Assembly (NCBI GenBank): GCA_018380885.1
Contig: JAGZSY010000024.1
Location: 8,001-72,000 of the forward strand
DNA: 64,000 bases
From: Enterocloster asparagiformis
Lineage (GTDB): Bacteria > Bacillota > Clostridia > Lachnospirales > Lachnospiraceae
Direction of reading: 5' to 3'
The position numbers were made by a program, and so were the translations under genes. The notes beneath the pieces were generated by a model. It worked only from the letters and a program-made list of their open reading frames with translations. It did not search any database and had not been told where the DNA came from. Position 1 is the first letter of the stretch. Each line of letters starts with the position of its first letter. Positions 8,075 to 16,916 of the stretch are shown piece by piece.

Positions 8075-9412
8075 TTAATATTTATATAAATATTCGCTCA
8101 CTTCCCAGTCCGTCACCTGTGCCCGGAAATCGCGCCATTCCTTCTTTTTGGCTTCCAGATATTTGGTGAAAATGTGTTCCCCCAGCACATCCCGGATAAA
8201 GCCGTCGTTCTCAAAGGCCTCGATGGCCTCCCCCAGGGTTTCCGGAATCCGCTCCACCCCGCGCCTTTCCAGGTGTTCCGGATCCATGGTGAACATGTTG
8301 CCCTGCACGCACTCCGGCAGCTCCATCTTCTTCTCGATGCCGTCGAGGCCGGCTCTCAGGCAGGCCGCCAGAGCCAGATAGGGGTTCATGGCGGAGTCCG
8401 GGCAGCGCAGCTCAATCCTGGTGCTGGCTCCCTTGGAGGAGGGGATTCGGATCAGGGAGCTGCGGTTGGAGGTGGCGGACCATGCGATGTAGATCGGCGC
8501 GTCATAGCCCGGGATCAGCCGCTTGTAGGAGTTTACCAGCGGATTGGTCAGAATCGTCATAGCCTTCATATGGTGCAGGATTCCCGCCATAAAACGGTAG
8601 GCGGTGGAGCTGAGGCCCAGGGCGTCGCTCTCGTCCACAAAGGCGTTGTTGCCCGCCGCATCCTCCAGGGACATGTTGATGTGCATGCCGGAGCCGTTGA
8701 CGCCCTCCTTGGGCTTGGGCATAAAGGTGGCGTGGAGGCCGTGGCGCTTGGCGATGGTCTTGGCCGCCATCTTGAAGGTCATAATGTTGTCCGCGGAGCA
8801 CAGCACATTCTCGTACTGGAAATCGATCTCGTGCTGGGCCGGGGCGATCTCATGGTGGGAGGCCTCCACCTCAAAGCCCATGTCCTCCAGGTTCAGCACG
8901 ATATCCCGGCGCACATTCTCCGCCAGATCGATGGGCGCCACGTCGAAATATCCGGCCGTCTCGTGGGTCTCGGTGGTGGGGTGGCCCTGCTCGTCGGTGT
9001 GGAACAAGAAAAACTCGCATTCCGGGCCCACGTTGAACACGTAGCCCATCTCCCTGGCCCGGTGGATAGCCCGCTTGAGCACATAGCGCGGATCGCCCAC
9101 AAAGGGAGTCTGATCCACGCCGTACACGTCGCAGATCAGACGGGCCACCTTGCCCTGCTGAGGACGCCAGGGGAATATCTCAAAGGTGTCCAGGTCGGGA
9201 TACAGATACATGTCGGACTCGTCGATCCGCACAAAGCCCTCAATGGCGGAGCCGTCGAACATACAGCGGTTATCCAGCGCCTTTTGCAGCTGGCTGGACG
9301 TGATGGCCACATTTTTCAGCATTCCGAAGATATCCGTAAACTGCAGACGGATGAATTCCACATCCTCTTCCTCCGCAAGGCGGATTATATCTTCCTTACT
9401 GTATTTGCTCAT
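8075..9412 (-). CDS. glnA: Glutamine synthetase, type I
   Basis: Catalyses ATP-dependent amidation of glutamate with ammonium. The 445-aa length without a C-terminal adenylylation extension fits the GSI-alpha enzymes of Firmicutes. Recognisable segments are FTDIFGMLKNVAI, FDGSAIEGFVRI, GPECEFFLF, HHEIAPAQHEIDF, NGSGMHINMSL and SSLIRIPSSKG. The chosen ATG (MSKYSKED) is preceded by AGAGAGGGAGAAAACA; upstream residues in the longer frame do not resemble the family. It has a TTGACA promoter and a long structured leader, and is followed by an ANTAR regulator. There is no glnR-type gene beside it. Confidence 0.97.
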   Translation of the reverse strand: MSKYSKEDIIRLAEEEDVEFIRLQFTDIFGMLKNVAITSSQLQKALDNRCMFDGSAIEGFVRIDESDMYLYPDLDTFEIFPWRPQQGKVARLICDVYGVDQTPFVGDPRYVLKRAIHRAREMGYVFNVGPECEFFLFHTDEQGHPTTETHETAGYFDVAPIDLAENVRRDIVLNLEDMGFEVEASHHEIAPAQHEIDFQYENVLCSADNIMTFKMAAKTIAKRHGLHATFMPKPKEGVNGSGMHINMSLEDAAGNNAFVDESDALGLSSTAYRFMAGILHHMKAMTILTNPLVNSYKRLIPGYDAPIYIAWSATSNRSSLIRIPSSKGASTRIELRCPDSAMNPYLALAACLRAGLDGIEKKMELPECVQGNMFTMDPEHLERRGVERIPETLGEAIEAFENDGFIRDVLGEHIFTKYLEAKKKEWRDFRAQVTDWEVSEYLYKY

Positions 9413-9443
9413 TGTTTTCTCCCTCTCTCGTCTGAAACAAGTG

Positions 9444-9520
9444 AAACGAGACCATCCTGCAGCCGTCCTCACGGGCCGGCGATCCCGGCGATTTGCTCCT
9501 TTGCAGTGATGATCTCGTTT
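9444..9520 (-). promoter_or_regulatory. Long stable hairpin in the glnA leader
   Basis: In the RNA, AAACGAGAUCAUC pairs with GAUGGUCUCGUUU (13 bp with one wobble) and continues after a bulged A with CUGCA:UGCAG. It encloses a 37-nt GC-rich loop with GCCGG-GAUCG-CCGGC inside. The structure begins just after the predicted transcription start and ends about 30 nt before the glnA start. No clear U-tract follows. It is a candidate target of the ANTAR protein or an unrecognised regulatory RNA. Confidence 0.5.
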
Positions 9521-9534
9521 TATTCTTTTTCTAA

Positions 9535-9563
9535 AGAATACCAGCAGTTATTTTATTTGTCAA
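9535..9563 (-). promoter_or_regulatory. glnA promoter
   Basis: Minus-strand TTGACA, 17-bp spacer, TATTCT. The predicted start gives a leader of roughly 115 nt before the glnA ATG. Confidence 0.7.
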
Positions 9564-9604
9564 TGCGTTTTATTGCAGGAGGGCAGCCAATCAAACTCAG
9601 GGCA

Positions 9605-9624
9605 GCAGCGGCCATGGCCGCTGC
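9605..9624 (-). other. Perfect GC-rich hairpin after the second dapF paralogue
   Basis: GCAGCGGCC and GGCCGCTGC are separated by only AT. It lies about 30 bp past the stop at 9652 on the minus strand. It may end transcription of that gene, but no T-tract follows, so the role is uncertain. Confidence 0.35.
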
Positions 9625-9651
9625 CCCTTATGCCTGTGAAAGGGCGTCCGG

Positions 9652-10509
9652 CTACAGGGACCGCAGCTGCTCCACAAAGGTGCTGCCCAGCTTCATGGTG
9701 CCCACAAAACCCACGTCCCCGGTGAGCAAAACCGTGCCGTCCTCCTCAATCTCCAGCTCCATGGTGCCGCCCGGCATCTGCACCAGCATCTTGGGGTCCG
9801 TCAGCCCCAGCCTGTGGGCAGCAGCAGCGGCGGCGCAGCAACCGCTGCCCGAAGCCAGCGTGTATCCGGCGCCGCGCTCGTAGACCTCGGTCTGGATGTG
9901 GGTGCGGTCCAGCACCTTCATGATCTGGGTGTTGATCTTTTCGGGAAATTGCCTGGCGCTCTCAGAGTAGCGGCCGATGCGGCAGACCAGATCCTTGGAA
10001 ATCTCATCCATCAAAATCACACAGTGGGGATTGCCGATGGACAGGCAGGTGACCGGATAGGGAATGCGGCCGAACACCATGGTCTCGTTGATGATCTCCC
10101 GCCTGGGCCCCTCCACCGGCACGTCGTCGCTCCAGAAGGACACCCGCCCCATGGAGGCCTTCAGCCGCGTGCCCTCCTCGTTCAAATAGTGGATGGACAC
10201 CTGCCCGCCCGCGGTGTGAATGTGGAAATCCTTTTTCTGCACATAGCCCGCGTCTTTTAAATATTTGGCGAAAATGCGGACACCGTTGCCGCTCTTCTGC
10301 GCGATGCTGCCGTCCGGGTTCCATACGACCATGGAAATGCTGTCGGCCTCCAGAATCGGTCCCTCCAGCACCCCGTCCGCGCCCACGCCGAAATTCCGGT
10401 TGCACAGCAGCGCCACGTTCCGCGGATTCAGCTCCAGCTGGTTCTTGTTGGGGTCAAACACCAAATAATCATTTCCCAATCCGTGATATTTTTCTACAAC
10501 TGCCTTCAT
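9652..10509 (-). CDS. DapF-family epimerase paralogue with both catalytic cysteines replaced by serine
   Basis: A full-length 285-aa DapF-fold protein (KYHGLGNDYLVFDP, NFGVGADG, LSIGNPHCVI, VYERGAGYT). The two positions that are catalytic cysteines in diaminopimelate epimerase are serine here: Ser73 in QKSGNGVR (codon AGC at 10293-10291) and Ser220 in TLASGSGCC (codon TCG at 9852-9850). Both loops are otherwise conserved and the frame is intact, so this is not decay. The family is known to include proline and hydroxyproline racemase relatives with altered acid/base residues, so a different substrate, a slow epimerase or a dehydratase is possible. A good ribosome site (GGAGG, 8 bp) precedes the ATG. 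It is divergent from the AraC gene. Confidence 0.85.
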   Translation of the reverse strand: MKAVVEKYHGLGNDYLVFDPNKNQLELNPRNVALLCNRNFGVGADGVLEGPILEADSISMVVWNPDGSIAQKSGNGVRIFAKYLKDAGYVQKKDFHIHTAGGQVSIHYLNEEGTRLKASMGRVSFWSDDVPVEGPRREIINETMVFGRIPYPVTCLSIGNPHCVILMDEISKDLVCRIGRYSESARQFPEKINTQIMKVLDRTHIQTEVYERGAGYTLASGSGCCAAAAAAHRLGLTDPKMLVQMPGGTMELEIEEDGTVLLTGDVGFVGTMKLGSTFVEQLRSL

Positions 10510-10578
10510 ATAATTTACCTCCGCCGCCAGGGTTGATGACTAGTGATACGTTTCTTTTATATTATATCAGGCAGTATT

Positions 10579-10640
10579 TTGCAAAAATATATGGATTGTG
10601 CGGAAAAATATTGCAAATCCTGCTCTATCTCCCGTATAAT
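10579..10640 (+). promoter_or_regulatory. AraC-gene promoter with direct-repeat TTGCAAA operator candidate
   Basis: TTGCAA (10611), an 18-bp spacer and TATAAT (10635) form a good promoter for the gene at 10671. TTGCAAA occurs twice, at 10579 and 10611, 32 bp apart (about three helical turns), the second copy covering the -35. This arrangement suits autoregulation by an AraC-type protein, but that is inference. Confidence 0.5.
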
Positions 10641-10670
10641 GTAGGAAATACGACCGGGAGGTGACGATAC

Positions 10671-11558
10671 ATGAATACGAAGCACAGGGACAACTCCCCA
10701 GCCCCGCGGCAGGGCTATCTGTCCGGGGATTACCGCCTGTTTCACTTAACCGACAGGGGCCCCAGGGATTACGAGCCCCACTACCACGATTTCTGCAAGA
10801 TTCTCCTGCTGATCTCAGGCTCCGTGGACTATATCGTGGAGGGCCGCACCTACGAGCTGCTGCCCGGCGACATGGTGCTGGTTAACCGCGGGGAAATTCA
10901 CTGTCCGCACGTGAAGGGCGATCAGGACTACGAGCGGGTGATTCTCTACCTCTCCCCCGCATTTTTGCAGGAATTTTCCCTGCCCGACCCTCTCGACCAG
11001 TGCTTTCGCACCGCCCAGTACCGCCACTCCAGCGTGCTGCGCCCCGGAGACGTGGACCGCGCCTCCCTCCTGGCCACGCTTAAGGCCCTGGAACGGGCCA
11101 TTGACCGGCCCGAGGAATTCGCCGGCCCCCTGTACAGCCGCGTCCTGCTGCTGGAATTTCTCATTTTCTTAAACCGGGCGGCCCTGGACACGCAGACCGC
11201 CTATCTGCACACCGGGGCCATGGATTACCGGGTGTCCGGCCTCATTTCTTATATAAACGAGCATCTGGGGGAGGAGCTGTCCATCGACCGCCTGTCAAAG
11301 GAGTATTGCTTGAGCCCCTACCACATGATGCGCCTGTTCCGCCAGGAGACGGGCTGCACCATCGGCAATTATATCGCCCAAAAGCGCCTGGCCTTTGCCA
11401 GGGAGTTAATCATCTCAGGCAGGGAGAGCGCCACCTCGGCCTGCTTTGCTGCCGGCTTCTCCAACTACTCCACCTTTCTGCGCGCATACAAACGCCAATT
11501 CGGCTCAACGCCCCGAGACACCCGGTCCGGCTGCGCCTCACCCAAAAAAAGAAGGTAA
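10671..11558 (+). CDS. AraC-family transcriptional regulator with cupin domain
   Basis: A 295-aa regulator. Residues about 15-100 form a cupin-like ligand pocket (YEPHYHDFCKILLLISGSVD, then LLPGDMVLVNRGEIHCPHV), and about 190-290 hold the two helix-turn-helix units (SIDRLSKEYCLSPYHMMRLF and TSACFAAGFSNYSTFLRAYK). Such proteins usually sense a small molecule, often a sugar, and activate a neighbouring operon. The next gene downstream is the livK operon on the same strand, with its own promoter 15 bp after this stop. It could control that operon, but the ligand is unknown. Confidence 0.9.
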   Translation: MNTKHRDNSPAPRQGYLSGDYRLFHLTDRGPRDYEPHYHDFCKILLLISGSVDYIVEGRTYELLPGDMVLVNRGEIHCPHVKGDQDYERVILYLSPAFLQEFSLPDPLDQCFRTAQYRHSSVLRPGDVDRASLLATLKALERAIDRPEEFAGPLYSRVLLLEFLIFLNRAALDTQTAYLHTGAMDYRVSGLISYINEHLGEELSIDRLSKEYCLSPYHMMRLFRQETGCTIGNYIAQKRLAFARELIISGRESATSACFAAGFSNYSTFLRAYKRQFGSTPRDTRSGCASPKKRR

Positions 11559-11572
11559 AACGTATTTTTTTC

Positions 11573-11600
11573 TTGAAATTTTCATAAATTCTGCTATAAT
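11573..11600 (+). promoter_or_regulatory. livK operon promoter
   Basis: TTGAAA, 16-bp spacer, TATAAT, about 75 bp upstream of the livK ATG. It is followed by AGGAGG at 11661-11666. Confidence 0.7.
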
Positions 11601-11673
11601 ATATTCATTGTTTGCGCACAGAGGACACTTGTCTTTGTTACAAGCACACGCAAGACAAAAAGGAGGAATAATT

Positions 11674-12840
11674 ATGAAAATGAGAAGAGTTGCTGCGGCC
11701 GCCATGGCGGCCTGCCTCGCAGTCGGCGCAATGACCGGATGCGGCAGCAAAAAAACCGACGAGAAGATCATCAAGATCGGCGTATTCGAGCCGACCACCG
11801 GCGAGAACGGAGGCGGCGGCTTCCAGGAGGTGCTGGGAATCCGCTATGCCCACCAGATTCACCCCACAGTGACAATCAACGGCGAAGAGTACACCATCAA
11901 GCTGGTGGAGGTGGATAACAAATCCGATAAGACAGAGGCCGTCAACGCCGCCAACAAGCTGGTGAGCGAGAAGGTCAGCGTGGTGCTGGGCAGCTACGGC
12001 TCCGGCGTGTCCATCGCTGCCGGACAGATTTTCGCGGACAGCAAGATCCCGGCCATCGGCTGCTCCTGCACCAATCCCCAGGTTACCGAGGGAAATGACT
12101 ACTACTTCCGCGTCTGCTTCATCGATCCCTTCCAGGGAACCGTGATGGCCAACTACGCATACCAGAACAACGCCAAGAGCGCGGCCGTGATCACCCAGCT
12201 GGGCGACGACTATTCCTCCGGCCTGGGCAACTACTTTAAGGAGGCCTTTGCCGCCCTGGGCGGAGACATCGTCAGCGAGCAGCAGTTCCAGACCAACCAG
12301 ACCGACTTCAAGGCCATCCTGACCAACATCAAGGCTGAGAACCCGGACATCATTTTCGCTCCCTCCTCCATCACCACCGCCCCGCTGATCATCAAGCAGG
12401 CCCGGGAGCTGGGTATCACCGCAACCATCGCGGCAGGAGACACCTGGGAGAACTCCACCATTATCGAGAACGCGGGCAAGGACGCCGAGGGCGTGGTGCT
12501 GTCCACCTTCTTCGACGAGGCTGAGCCGGCCAACGACGAAGCCGCCGCCTTCATCAAGGGCTTTAAGGAGTATTTAAAGACCGAGAAGCAGGAGGAGATC
12601 ATCCCCGCCGTATCGGCCCTGGGCTACGACTCCTATCTGGCCGCCGTCAAGGCCATCGAGGCCGCGGGCTCCACCGATCCCACCGCCATCCGCGACGCGC
12701 TGGCCAAGGTTCAGATCGAGGGCGTGACCGGCACCATCACCTTCAACGAGACAGGAGATGCCAACAAGAACCTGGCCTTTATCAAGGTTATCAAGGACGG
12801 CAAGTTCCAGTTCCTGACCACCACCACAATCAACGACTAA
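11674..12840 (+). CDS. livK: Branched-chain amino acid ABC transporter substrate-binding lipoprotein
   Basis: A 388-aa solute-binding lipoprotein that captures leucine, isoleucine, valine or a related amino acid outside the membrane. A lipoprotein signal ends at Cys23 (GAMTGC). The mature part is a type I periplasmic-binding fold (IKIGVFEPTTGENGGGG, then KSDKTEAVNAANKLVSEKVS). The long open frame starting upstream in the AraC region is not used: the ATG at 11674 has AGGAGG 7 bp before it and starts the signal peptide. It heads a five-gene operon. The hairpin after it probably lets this protein be made in excess of the membrane parts. Confidence 0.93.
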   Translation: MKMRRVAAAAMAACLAVGAMTGCGSKKTDEKIIKIGVFEPTTGENGGGGFQEVLGIRYAHQIHPTVTINGEEYTIKLVEVDNKSDKTEAVNAANKLVSEKVSVVLGSYGSGVSIAAGQIFADSKIPAIGCSCTNPQVTEGNDYYFRVCFIDPFQGTVMANYAYQNNAKSAAVITQLGDDYSSGLGNYFKEAFAALGGDIVSEQQFQTNQTDFKAILTNIKAENPDIIFAPSSITTAPLIIKQARELGITATIAAGDTWENSTIIENAGKDAEGVVLSTFFDEAEPANDEAAAFIKGFKEYLKTEKQEEIIPAVSALGYDSYLAAVKAIEAAGSTDPTAIRDALAKVQIEGVTGTITFNETGDANKNLAFIKVIKDGKFQFLTTTTIND

Positions 12841-12904
12841 TCCGTCCGCGGCACGGAGCTGATCCCAGATCGCCGCCTGCCGTTTACGGTACATATGGAA
12901 TCAG

Positions 12905-12936
12905 GCCGCAGGCTCCCCAAAACGCCTGCGGCTTTT
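12905..12936 (+). terminator. Partial terminator between livK and livH
   Basis: GCCGCAGG and CCTGCGGC form an 8-bp stem with a 12-nt loop, followed by TTTT. Its place after the binding-protein gene suggests partial read-through control of the downstream transporter genes. Confidence 0.65.
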
Positions 12937-13045
12937 GCCCGGTTTGCCCCGGCCTCTCCCGCCCCGCAGTCCGGCATCCCCGAGGCCACGGAGCTGCAAA
13001 GCGCAGTTGCGTGGCCAATCCAAATTGAGTAGGAGGCATTTCCTC

Positions 13046-13927
13046 ATGAGCTTGACGACATTTTTACAGCAGTGCCTGACCGGTATCTCCCTGGGCGGCG
13101 CCTACGCGCTGATCGCCATCGGCTATACCCTGGTGTACGGTATCCTGCGCCTGATCAATTTCGCCCACGGCGATATTTTTATGATGGCGGGCTATTTCAT
13201 GATTTTCGCCATGGCCAGCATGCCCTGGTTTATCGCGGTGCCTGTCACCCTGGCCGCCACCGTCCTGCTGGGCGTGGCCATCGAGCGGACGGCTTACCGT
13301 CCCCTCCGCTCCGCGCCGAGAATGTCGGTGATGATCTCGGCCATCGGCGTTTCCTATCTGCTGCAAAACCTGGCGACCTACCTGTTCACCGCCCTGCCCA
13401 AAGGGTATCCTGAAATCCCCTTTTTGAAGAAAATCTATCAGATCGGCGGACTCTCCGCTTCCTTCGTGACCTTCCTGACCCCGGTACTCACCCTGGTGCT
13501 GGTCTACGGGCTGATCGCGCTGATCAACCACACCAAGATCGGTATGGCCATGCGGGCCGTGTCCAAGGACTACGAGACGGCTTCCCTCATGGGCATCAAA
13601 ATCAATCAGACCATAACATTTACCTTTGCCGTGGGCTCCCTGCTGGCAGGTATCGGATCGATTTTATATTTTACGGACCGCATGACCGTGTTCCCCTTCT
13701 CCGGCTCCCTGCCCGGCCTCAAATGCTTCGTGGCTGCGGTGTTCGGCGGAATCGGCAGCATCCCCGGCGCTGTGATCGGCGGTTTTATACTGGGGCTGGG
13801 CGAAACCGCTCTGGTGGCCCTGGGCTACTCCACCTTCAGCGATGCGTTTACGTTTATCCTGTTAATCATCATGCTTCTCATCCGCCCGACCGGCCTGTTC
13901 GGTGAGAAGACAACCGATAAAGTGTGA
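13046..13927 (+). CDS. livH: Branched-chain amino acid ABC transporter permease LivH
   Basis: A 293-aa inner-membrane permease with about eight hydrophobic helices. The family signature GGAYALIAIGYTLVYGILRL lies at about 17-36, followed by INFAHGDIFMMAG. The C-terminal GxIGSIPGAVIGG segment (KCFVAAVFGGIGSIPGAVIG) is typical. The chosen ATG has AGGAGG 9 bp before it; the longer frame upstream has no membrane-protein character. It pairs with LivM to form the channel. Confidence 0.93.
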   Translation: MSLTTFLQQCLTGISLGGAYALIAIGYTLVYGILRLINFAHGDIFMMAGYFMIFAMASMPWFIAVPVTLAATVLLGVAIERTAYRPLRSAPRMSVMISAIGVSYLLQNLATYLFTALPKGYPEIPFLKKIYQIGGLSASFVTFLTPVLTLVLVYGLIALINHTKIGMAMRAVSKDYETASLMGIKINQTITFTFAVGSLLAGIGSILYFTDRMTVFPFSGSLPGLKCFVAAVFGGIGSIPGAVIGGFILGLGETALVALGYSTFSDAFTFILLIIMLLIRPTGLFGEKTTDKV

Positions 13928-13937
13928 GGTGGCGGCT

Positions 13938-15038
13938 ATGAAAAACAAGAACAAGATTTATACCCTGATCGCGCTGCTGGCAGTTATCGGCATCCTTTCG
14001 TTTATGCAGGCCAACAGCTCTGATTATTCCTACCAGATTTCCATCCTGGAGCGGAGCGCCATCTACGCGGTGGTGGCCGTGTCCATGAACCTGCTGACCG
14101 GCTTCACCGGCCTGTTCTCCCTGGGCCAGGCGGGCTTTATGGCCATCGGCGCCTACATCGTGGCCATCTTCACCATCCCCGTGGCCTCCCGGCCCAGCGT
14201 GTACTACGTCAGCGGAATCTCGCCGGTGATCGCAAATGTCCAGCTTCCCATCTGGCTGGCCCTGCTTCTGGCCGGTTTGGCGGCTGCCGGGCTGGCGGCC
14301 CTCATCGGAATCCCGGTGCTGCGCTTAAAGAGCGACTACCTGGCCATCGCTACCCTGGGCTTCTCAGAGATCATCCGCGCCTTCATCGCGGCTCCCATGT
14401 TCGACACCATCACCAACGGCTCCTACGGCTTAAAGAGCATCCCCGGCTTCAAGGGGGGCGTGGTCACGGTGTTCGCCCTGTCCGCCCTGTGCATAGGCCT
14501 GATGGTGCTGTTAATCAACTCCTCCTACGGACGGACCTTCAAGGCCATCCGCGAGGACGAGGTGGCGGCCCAGTCCATGGGCATCAACCTGTTCCGCTAC
14601 AAGGAGCTGTCCTTTGTGATCTCCTCCTTTTTCACCGGCGTGGGCGGCGGTATGCTGGCCATGTTCATGCGCTCCATCGACTCCAAAACCTTCCAGGTGG
14701 CCTTAACCTACGACATTTTGCTGATCGTGGTCCTGGGGGGCATCGGCAGCGTGACCGGCAGCGTGCTGGGCGCCTTTCTGGTGACCGCGGGTCGGGAGAT
14801 GCTGCGCTTCTTCGACGATCCCTTAACCATCGCGGGCGTGAGCATCCCGCTGTTCCGCTCAGGCTTCCGCATGGTCATCTTCTCCATCCTGCTGATGATG
14901 GTGGTGCTGTTCTACCGCCGTGGAATCATGGGCAAAAACGAATTTTCCTGGGACGGCCTGTTCCGGCTGCTAAAGGGCATTCCCGGCCGGCTGAAGCGGA
15001 CCGGCAGAGCCGCCAGAGCAAAAGGAGGTGACCAATAA
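13938..15038 (+). CDS. livM: Branched-chain amino acid ABC transporter permease LivM
   Basis: A 366-aa permease with roughly nine to ten hydrophobic helices. The signature region is LLTGFTGLFSLGQAGFMAIG (about 53-72); the later motif VVLGGIGSVTGSVLGA is the cytoplasmic-side loop of this family. It begins 10 bp after livH with a GAGGTGG ribosome site, and its stop overlaps the livG start (TAATG). The C-terminal about 35 residues are basic and cytoplasmic. Confidence 0.93.
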   Translation: MKNKNKIYTLIALLAVIGILSFMQANSSDYSYQISILERSAIYAVVAVSMNLLTGFTGLFSLGQAGFMAIGAYIVAIFTIPVASRPSVYYVSGISPVIANVQLPIWLALLLAGLAAAGLAALIGIPVLRLKSDYLAIATLGFSEIIRAFIAAPMFDTITNGSYGLKSIPGFKGGVVTVFALSALCIGLMVLLINSSYGRTFKAIREDEVAAQSMGINLFRYKELSFVISSFFTGVGGGMLAMFMRSIDSKTFQVALTYDILLIVVLGGIGSVTGSVLGAFLVTAGREMLRFFDDPLTIAGVSIPLFRSGFRMVIFSILLMMVVLFYRRGIMGKNEFSWDGLFRLLKGIPGRLKRTGRAARAKGGDQ

Positions 15039-15892
15039 TGGAAGGAATCAGGAATGTGCTGCACATGGAGGATATAACCATGCAGTTCGGCGGCGTGGTA
15101 GCTGTCAACGGCCTCTCTCTGGACGTCAATGAGCACGAGATCGTGGCCCTGATCGGCCCCAACGGCGCCGGCAAGACCACGGCCTTTAACTGCGTGACCG
15201 GCATCTACCAGCCCACCTACGGCTCCGTGTCCTTCGGCGGGCAGGTGATCCTGGCGGACACTCCCCAGGGCAAGATGCGCAGGCTCTACGCCGGCGATAT
15301 CGAGCCAAAGTCCTTACAGCCGGTGCGAAAGACGCCGGATGAGATCACCAGGCTGGGCATCGCCCGCACCTTCCAGAACATCCGCCTGTTCGGGGAACTG
15401 ACCGTGTTCGAGAACGTGCTGATCGCCAAACACATGCGGGCAAAACAAAATGTTTTCTCAGCCACCCTGCGCCTCAATCACCGGGAGGAGAAGCGGATGC
15501 GCGACGAGACCATGGAGCTTCTCAAGCTGCAGGGCCTGGCCCACTTAAAGAACGAGCAGGCTTCCTCCCTGCCCTACGGCCTCCAGCGGCGCTTAGAGAT
15601 CGCCAGAGCCCTGGCCACCGGCCCCAGCCTGCTGCTGCTCGACGAGCCCGCCGCGGGAATGAACCCGCAGGAAACCCAGGATTTAACGGACTTTATCCGC
15701 AAGATTCGGGACGATTACCACCTGACGATTTTCATGATCGAACATCACATGGACCTGGTCATGCAGATTTCCGACCGCATCTATGTGCTGGATTTCGGCA
15801 AGCTGATCGCCCAGGGCGATCCTGAAACCGTGCAGAATGATCCGCACGTAATAGAAGCATATCTGGGGGTGAGCGAAGATGCTGAAGATTAA
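15038..15892 (+). CDS. livG: Branched-chain amino acid ABC transporter ATPase LivG
   Basis: A 284-aa ABC ATPase. Walker A is GPNGAGKTT (about 41-49), the signature region is [15 protein letters not shown], and Walker B is [13 protein letters not shown]. The usual LSGGQ is replaced by LPYGLQ, which is normal for LivG. An insertion of about 25 residues lies between the first strand pair and the Q-loop ([16 protein letters not shown] region), making it longer than most LivG proteins. Translation is coupled to livM. Confidence 0.93.
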   Translation: MEGIRNVLHMEDITMQFGGVVAVNGLSLDVNEHEIVALIGPNGAGKTTAFNCVTGIYQPTYGSVSFGGQVILADTPQGKMRRLYAGDIEPKSLQPVRKTPDEITRLGIARTFQNIRLFGELTVFENVLIAKHMRAKQNVFSATLRLNHREEKRMRDETMELLKLQGLAHLKNEQASSLPYGLQRRLEIARALATGPSLLLLDEPAAGMNPQETQDLTDFIRKIRDDYHLTIFMIEHHMDLVMQISDRIYVLDFGKLIAQGDPETVQNDPHVIEAYLGVSEDAED

Positions 15893-16595
15893 TGATTTAC
15901 GGGTAAATTACGGGGGCATCGAGGCTGTGAAGGGAATCAGCTTCGACGTGCCGGAGAAATCCATCGTGACCCTGATCGGGGCCAACGGGGCCGGCAAAAG
16001 CACCACCCTGCGCTCCATCGCGGGCCTGGTGAAGGCCTCCCACGGCTCCATCAGCTTCCTGGGCGAAGAGATTCTGGGAACGGACACGCCGGACATCGTT
16101 GCCAAGGGTATTTCCCTTGTTCCCGAGGGACGGCGGGTATTCCCGGACATGACGGTGATCGAGAACATCAAAATCGGCGCTTACCTGCGCAAGGACTCCC
16201 TGGAGGAGGACATCAACTGGGTTTACGACCTGTTTCCCCGCCTGAAGGAGCGCAGCTGGCAGCTGGCCGGAACCTTATCCGGCGGCGAGCAGCAGATGCT
16301 GGCCGTGGCCCGGGCCCTTCTGTCGCGTCCCAAGCTGCTGATGATGGATGAGCCCTCCCTGGGCCTGGCTCCCCTGATCGTACAGGGAATCTTCGATATC
16401 ATCAAGGAGATCAACAAGCAGGGCGTGACCATCCTGCTGATCGAGCAGAACGCCAACATGGCGCTGCGCATCGCGGACCAGGGCTACGTGCTTGAGACTG
16501 GAACCATCTCCCTGAAAGGCACGGGAAGGGAACTTTTGGCCGACGAGTCGGTGAAAGCGGCTTATCTGGGCAAGGGGAGCGGAACGAAAAAATAG
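15879..16595 (+). CDS. livF: Branched-chain amino acid ABC transporter ATPase LivF
   Basis: A 238-aa ABC ATPase, the second nucleotide-binding subunit. Walker A is GANGAGKST, the signature is LSGGEQQMLAVARAL, and Walker B is LLMMDEPSLGLAP. It overlaps the end of livG by 14 bp, so the two are translationally coupled. It ends the operon; a hairpin-rich element and terminator follow. Confidence 0.94.
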   Translation: MLKINDLRVNYGGIEAVKGISFDVPEKSIVTLIGANGAGKSTTLRSIAGLVKASHGSISFLGEEILGTDTPDIVAKGISLVPEGRRVFPDMTVIENIKIGAYLRKDSLEEDINWVYDLFPRLKERSWQLAGTLSGGEQQMLAVARALLSRPKLLMMDEPSLGLAPLIVQGIFDIIKEINKQGVTILLIEQNANMALRIADQGYVLETGTISLKGTGRELLADESVKAAYLGKGSGTKK

Positions 16596-16652
16596 GCGGA
16601 GCGAAACGTAAATCGTCCTGCGCATTTTCCCCAAAAACCGAAAAAGGCGGAA

Positions 16653-16916
16653 TCCCACATTCTCAGGGTTCCGCCAGAGTGTCGACAAAGGTCGACACTC
16701 TGTGAAATTCATGGCTGCGCCATAAATTTCAGTTCCGAAAGGACGAAATGCCGATTTCCTCGTACAAGGGCCTTCAGCCCCTAGAAATCGGCATTTCCAC
16801 ACTGCGGCGGAAATGAATTCCGCCTACGTGAATTTAGTTCGAGGACTCTGTCCTCGAGCTCCTGTTTCAACAATTTAACTTTATCGACAGTCTGGCGGAA
16901 TCCCACATTCTCAGGG
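16653..16916. mobile_element. MITE-like hairpin array with terminal inverted repeats inside a duplicated terminator
   Basis: The core (16669-16900) has inverted ends matching at 20 of 22 positions (16669-16690 and 16879-16900, TTCCGCCAGAGTGTCGAC at the left). Direct copies of TCCCACATTCTCAGGG flank it on both sides (16653-16668 and 16901-16916); with GGCGGAA the duplication is 23 bp. Inside are five hairpins: AGAGTGTCGAC/GTCGACACTCT (perfect, 16676-16701), GAAATTCATGGC/GCCATAAATTTC (16704-16730), GAAATGCCGATTTC/GAAATCGGCATTTC (perfect, 16745-16797), GGCGGAA/TTCCGCC (16806-16824) and TCGAGGAC/GTCCTCGA (16839-16857). No protein is encoded. It could be a non-autonomous mobile element or a structured RNA. 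Confidence 0.55.

Noticed and set aside
8174..9883. 569-codon open frame on the plus strand opposite glnA
   Set aside because: It is the antisense shadow of glnA in GC-rich DNA; composition is H/G/V/R-rich, with no domain and no ribosome site.
9652..10509. Pseudogene of dapF
   Set aside because: Full length, intact frame, strong ribosome site and conserved loops around the changed residues.
11446..11673. N-terminal extension of LivK
   Set aside because: The upstream part overlaps the AraC gene and the promoter; the lipoprotein signal and AGGAGG fix the start at 11674.
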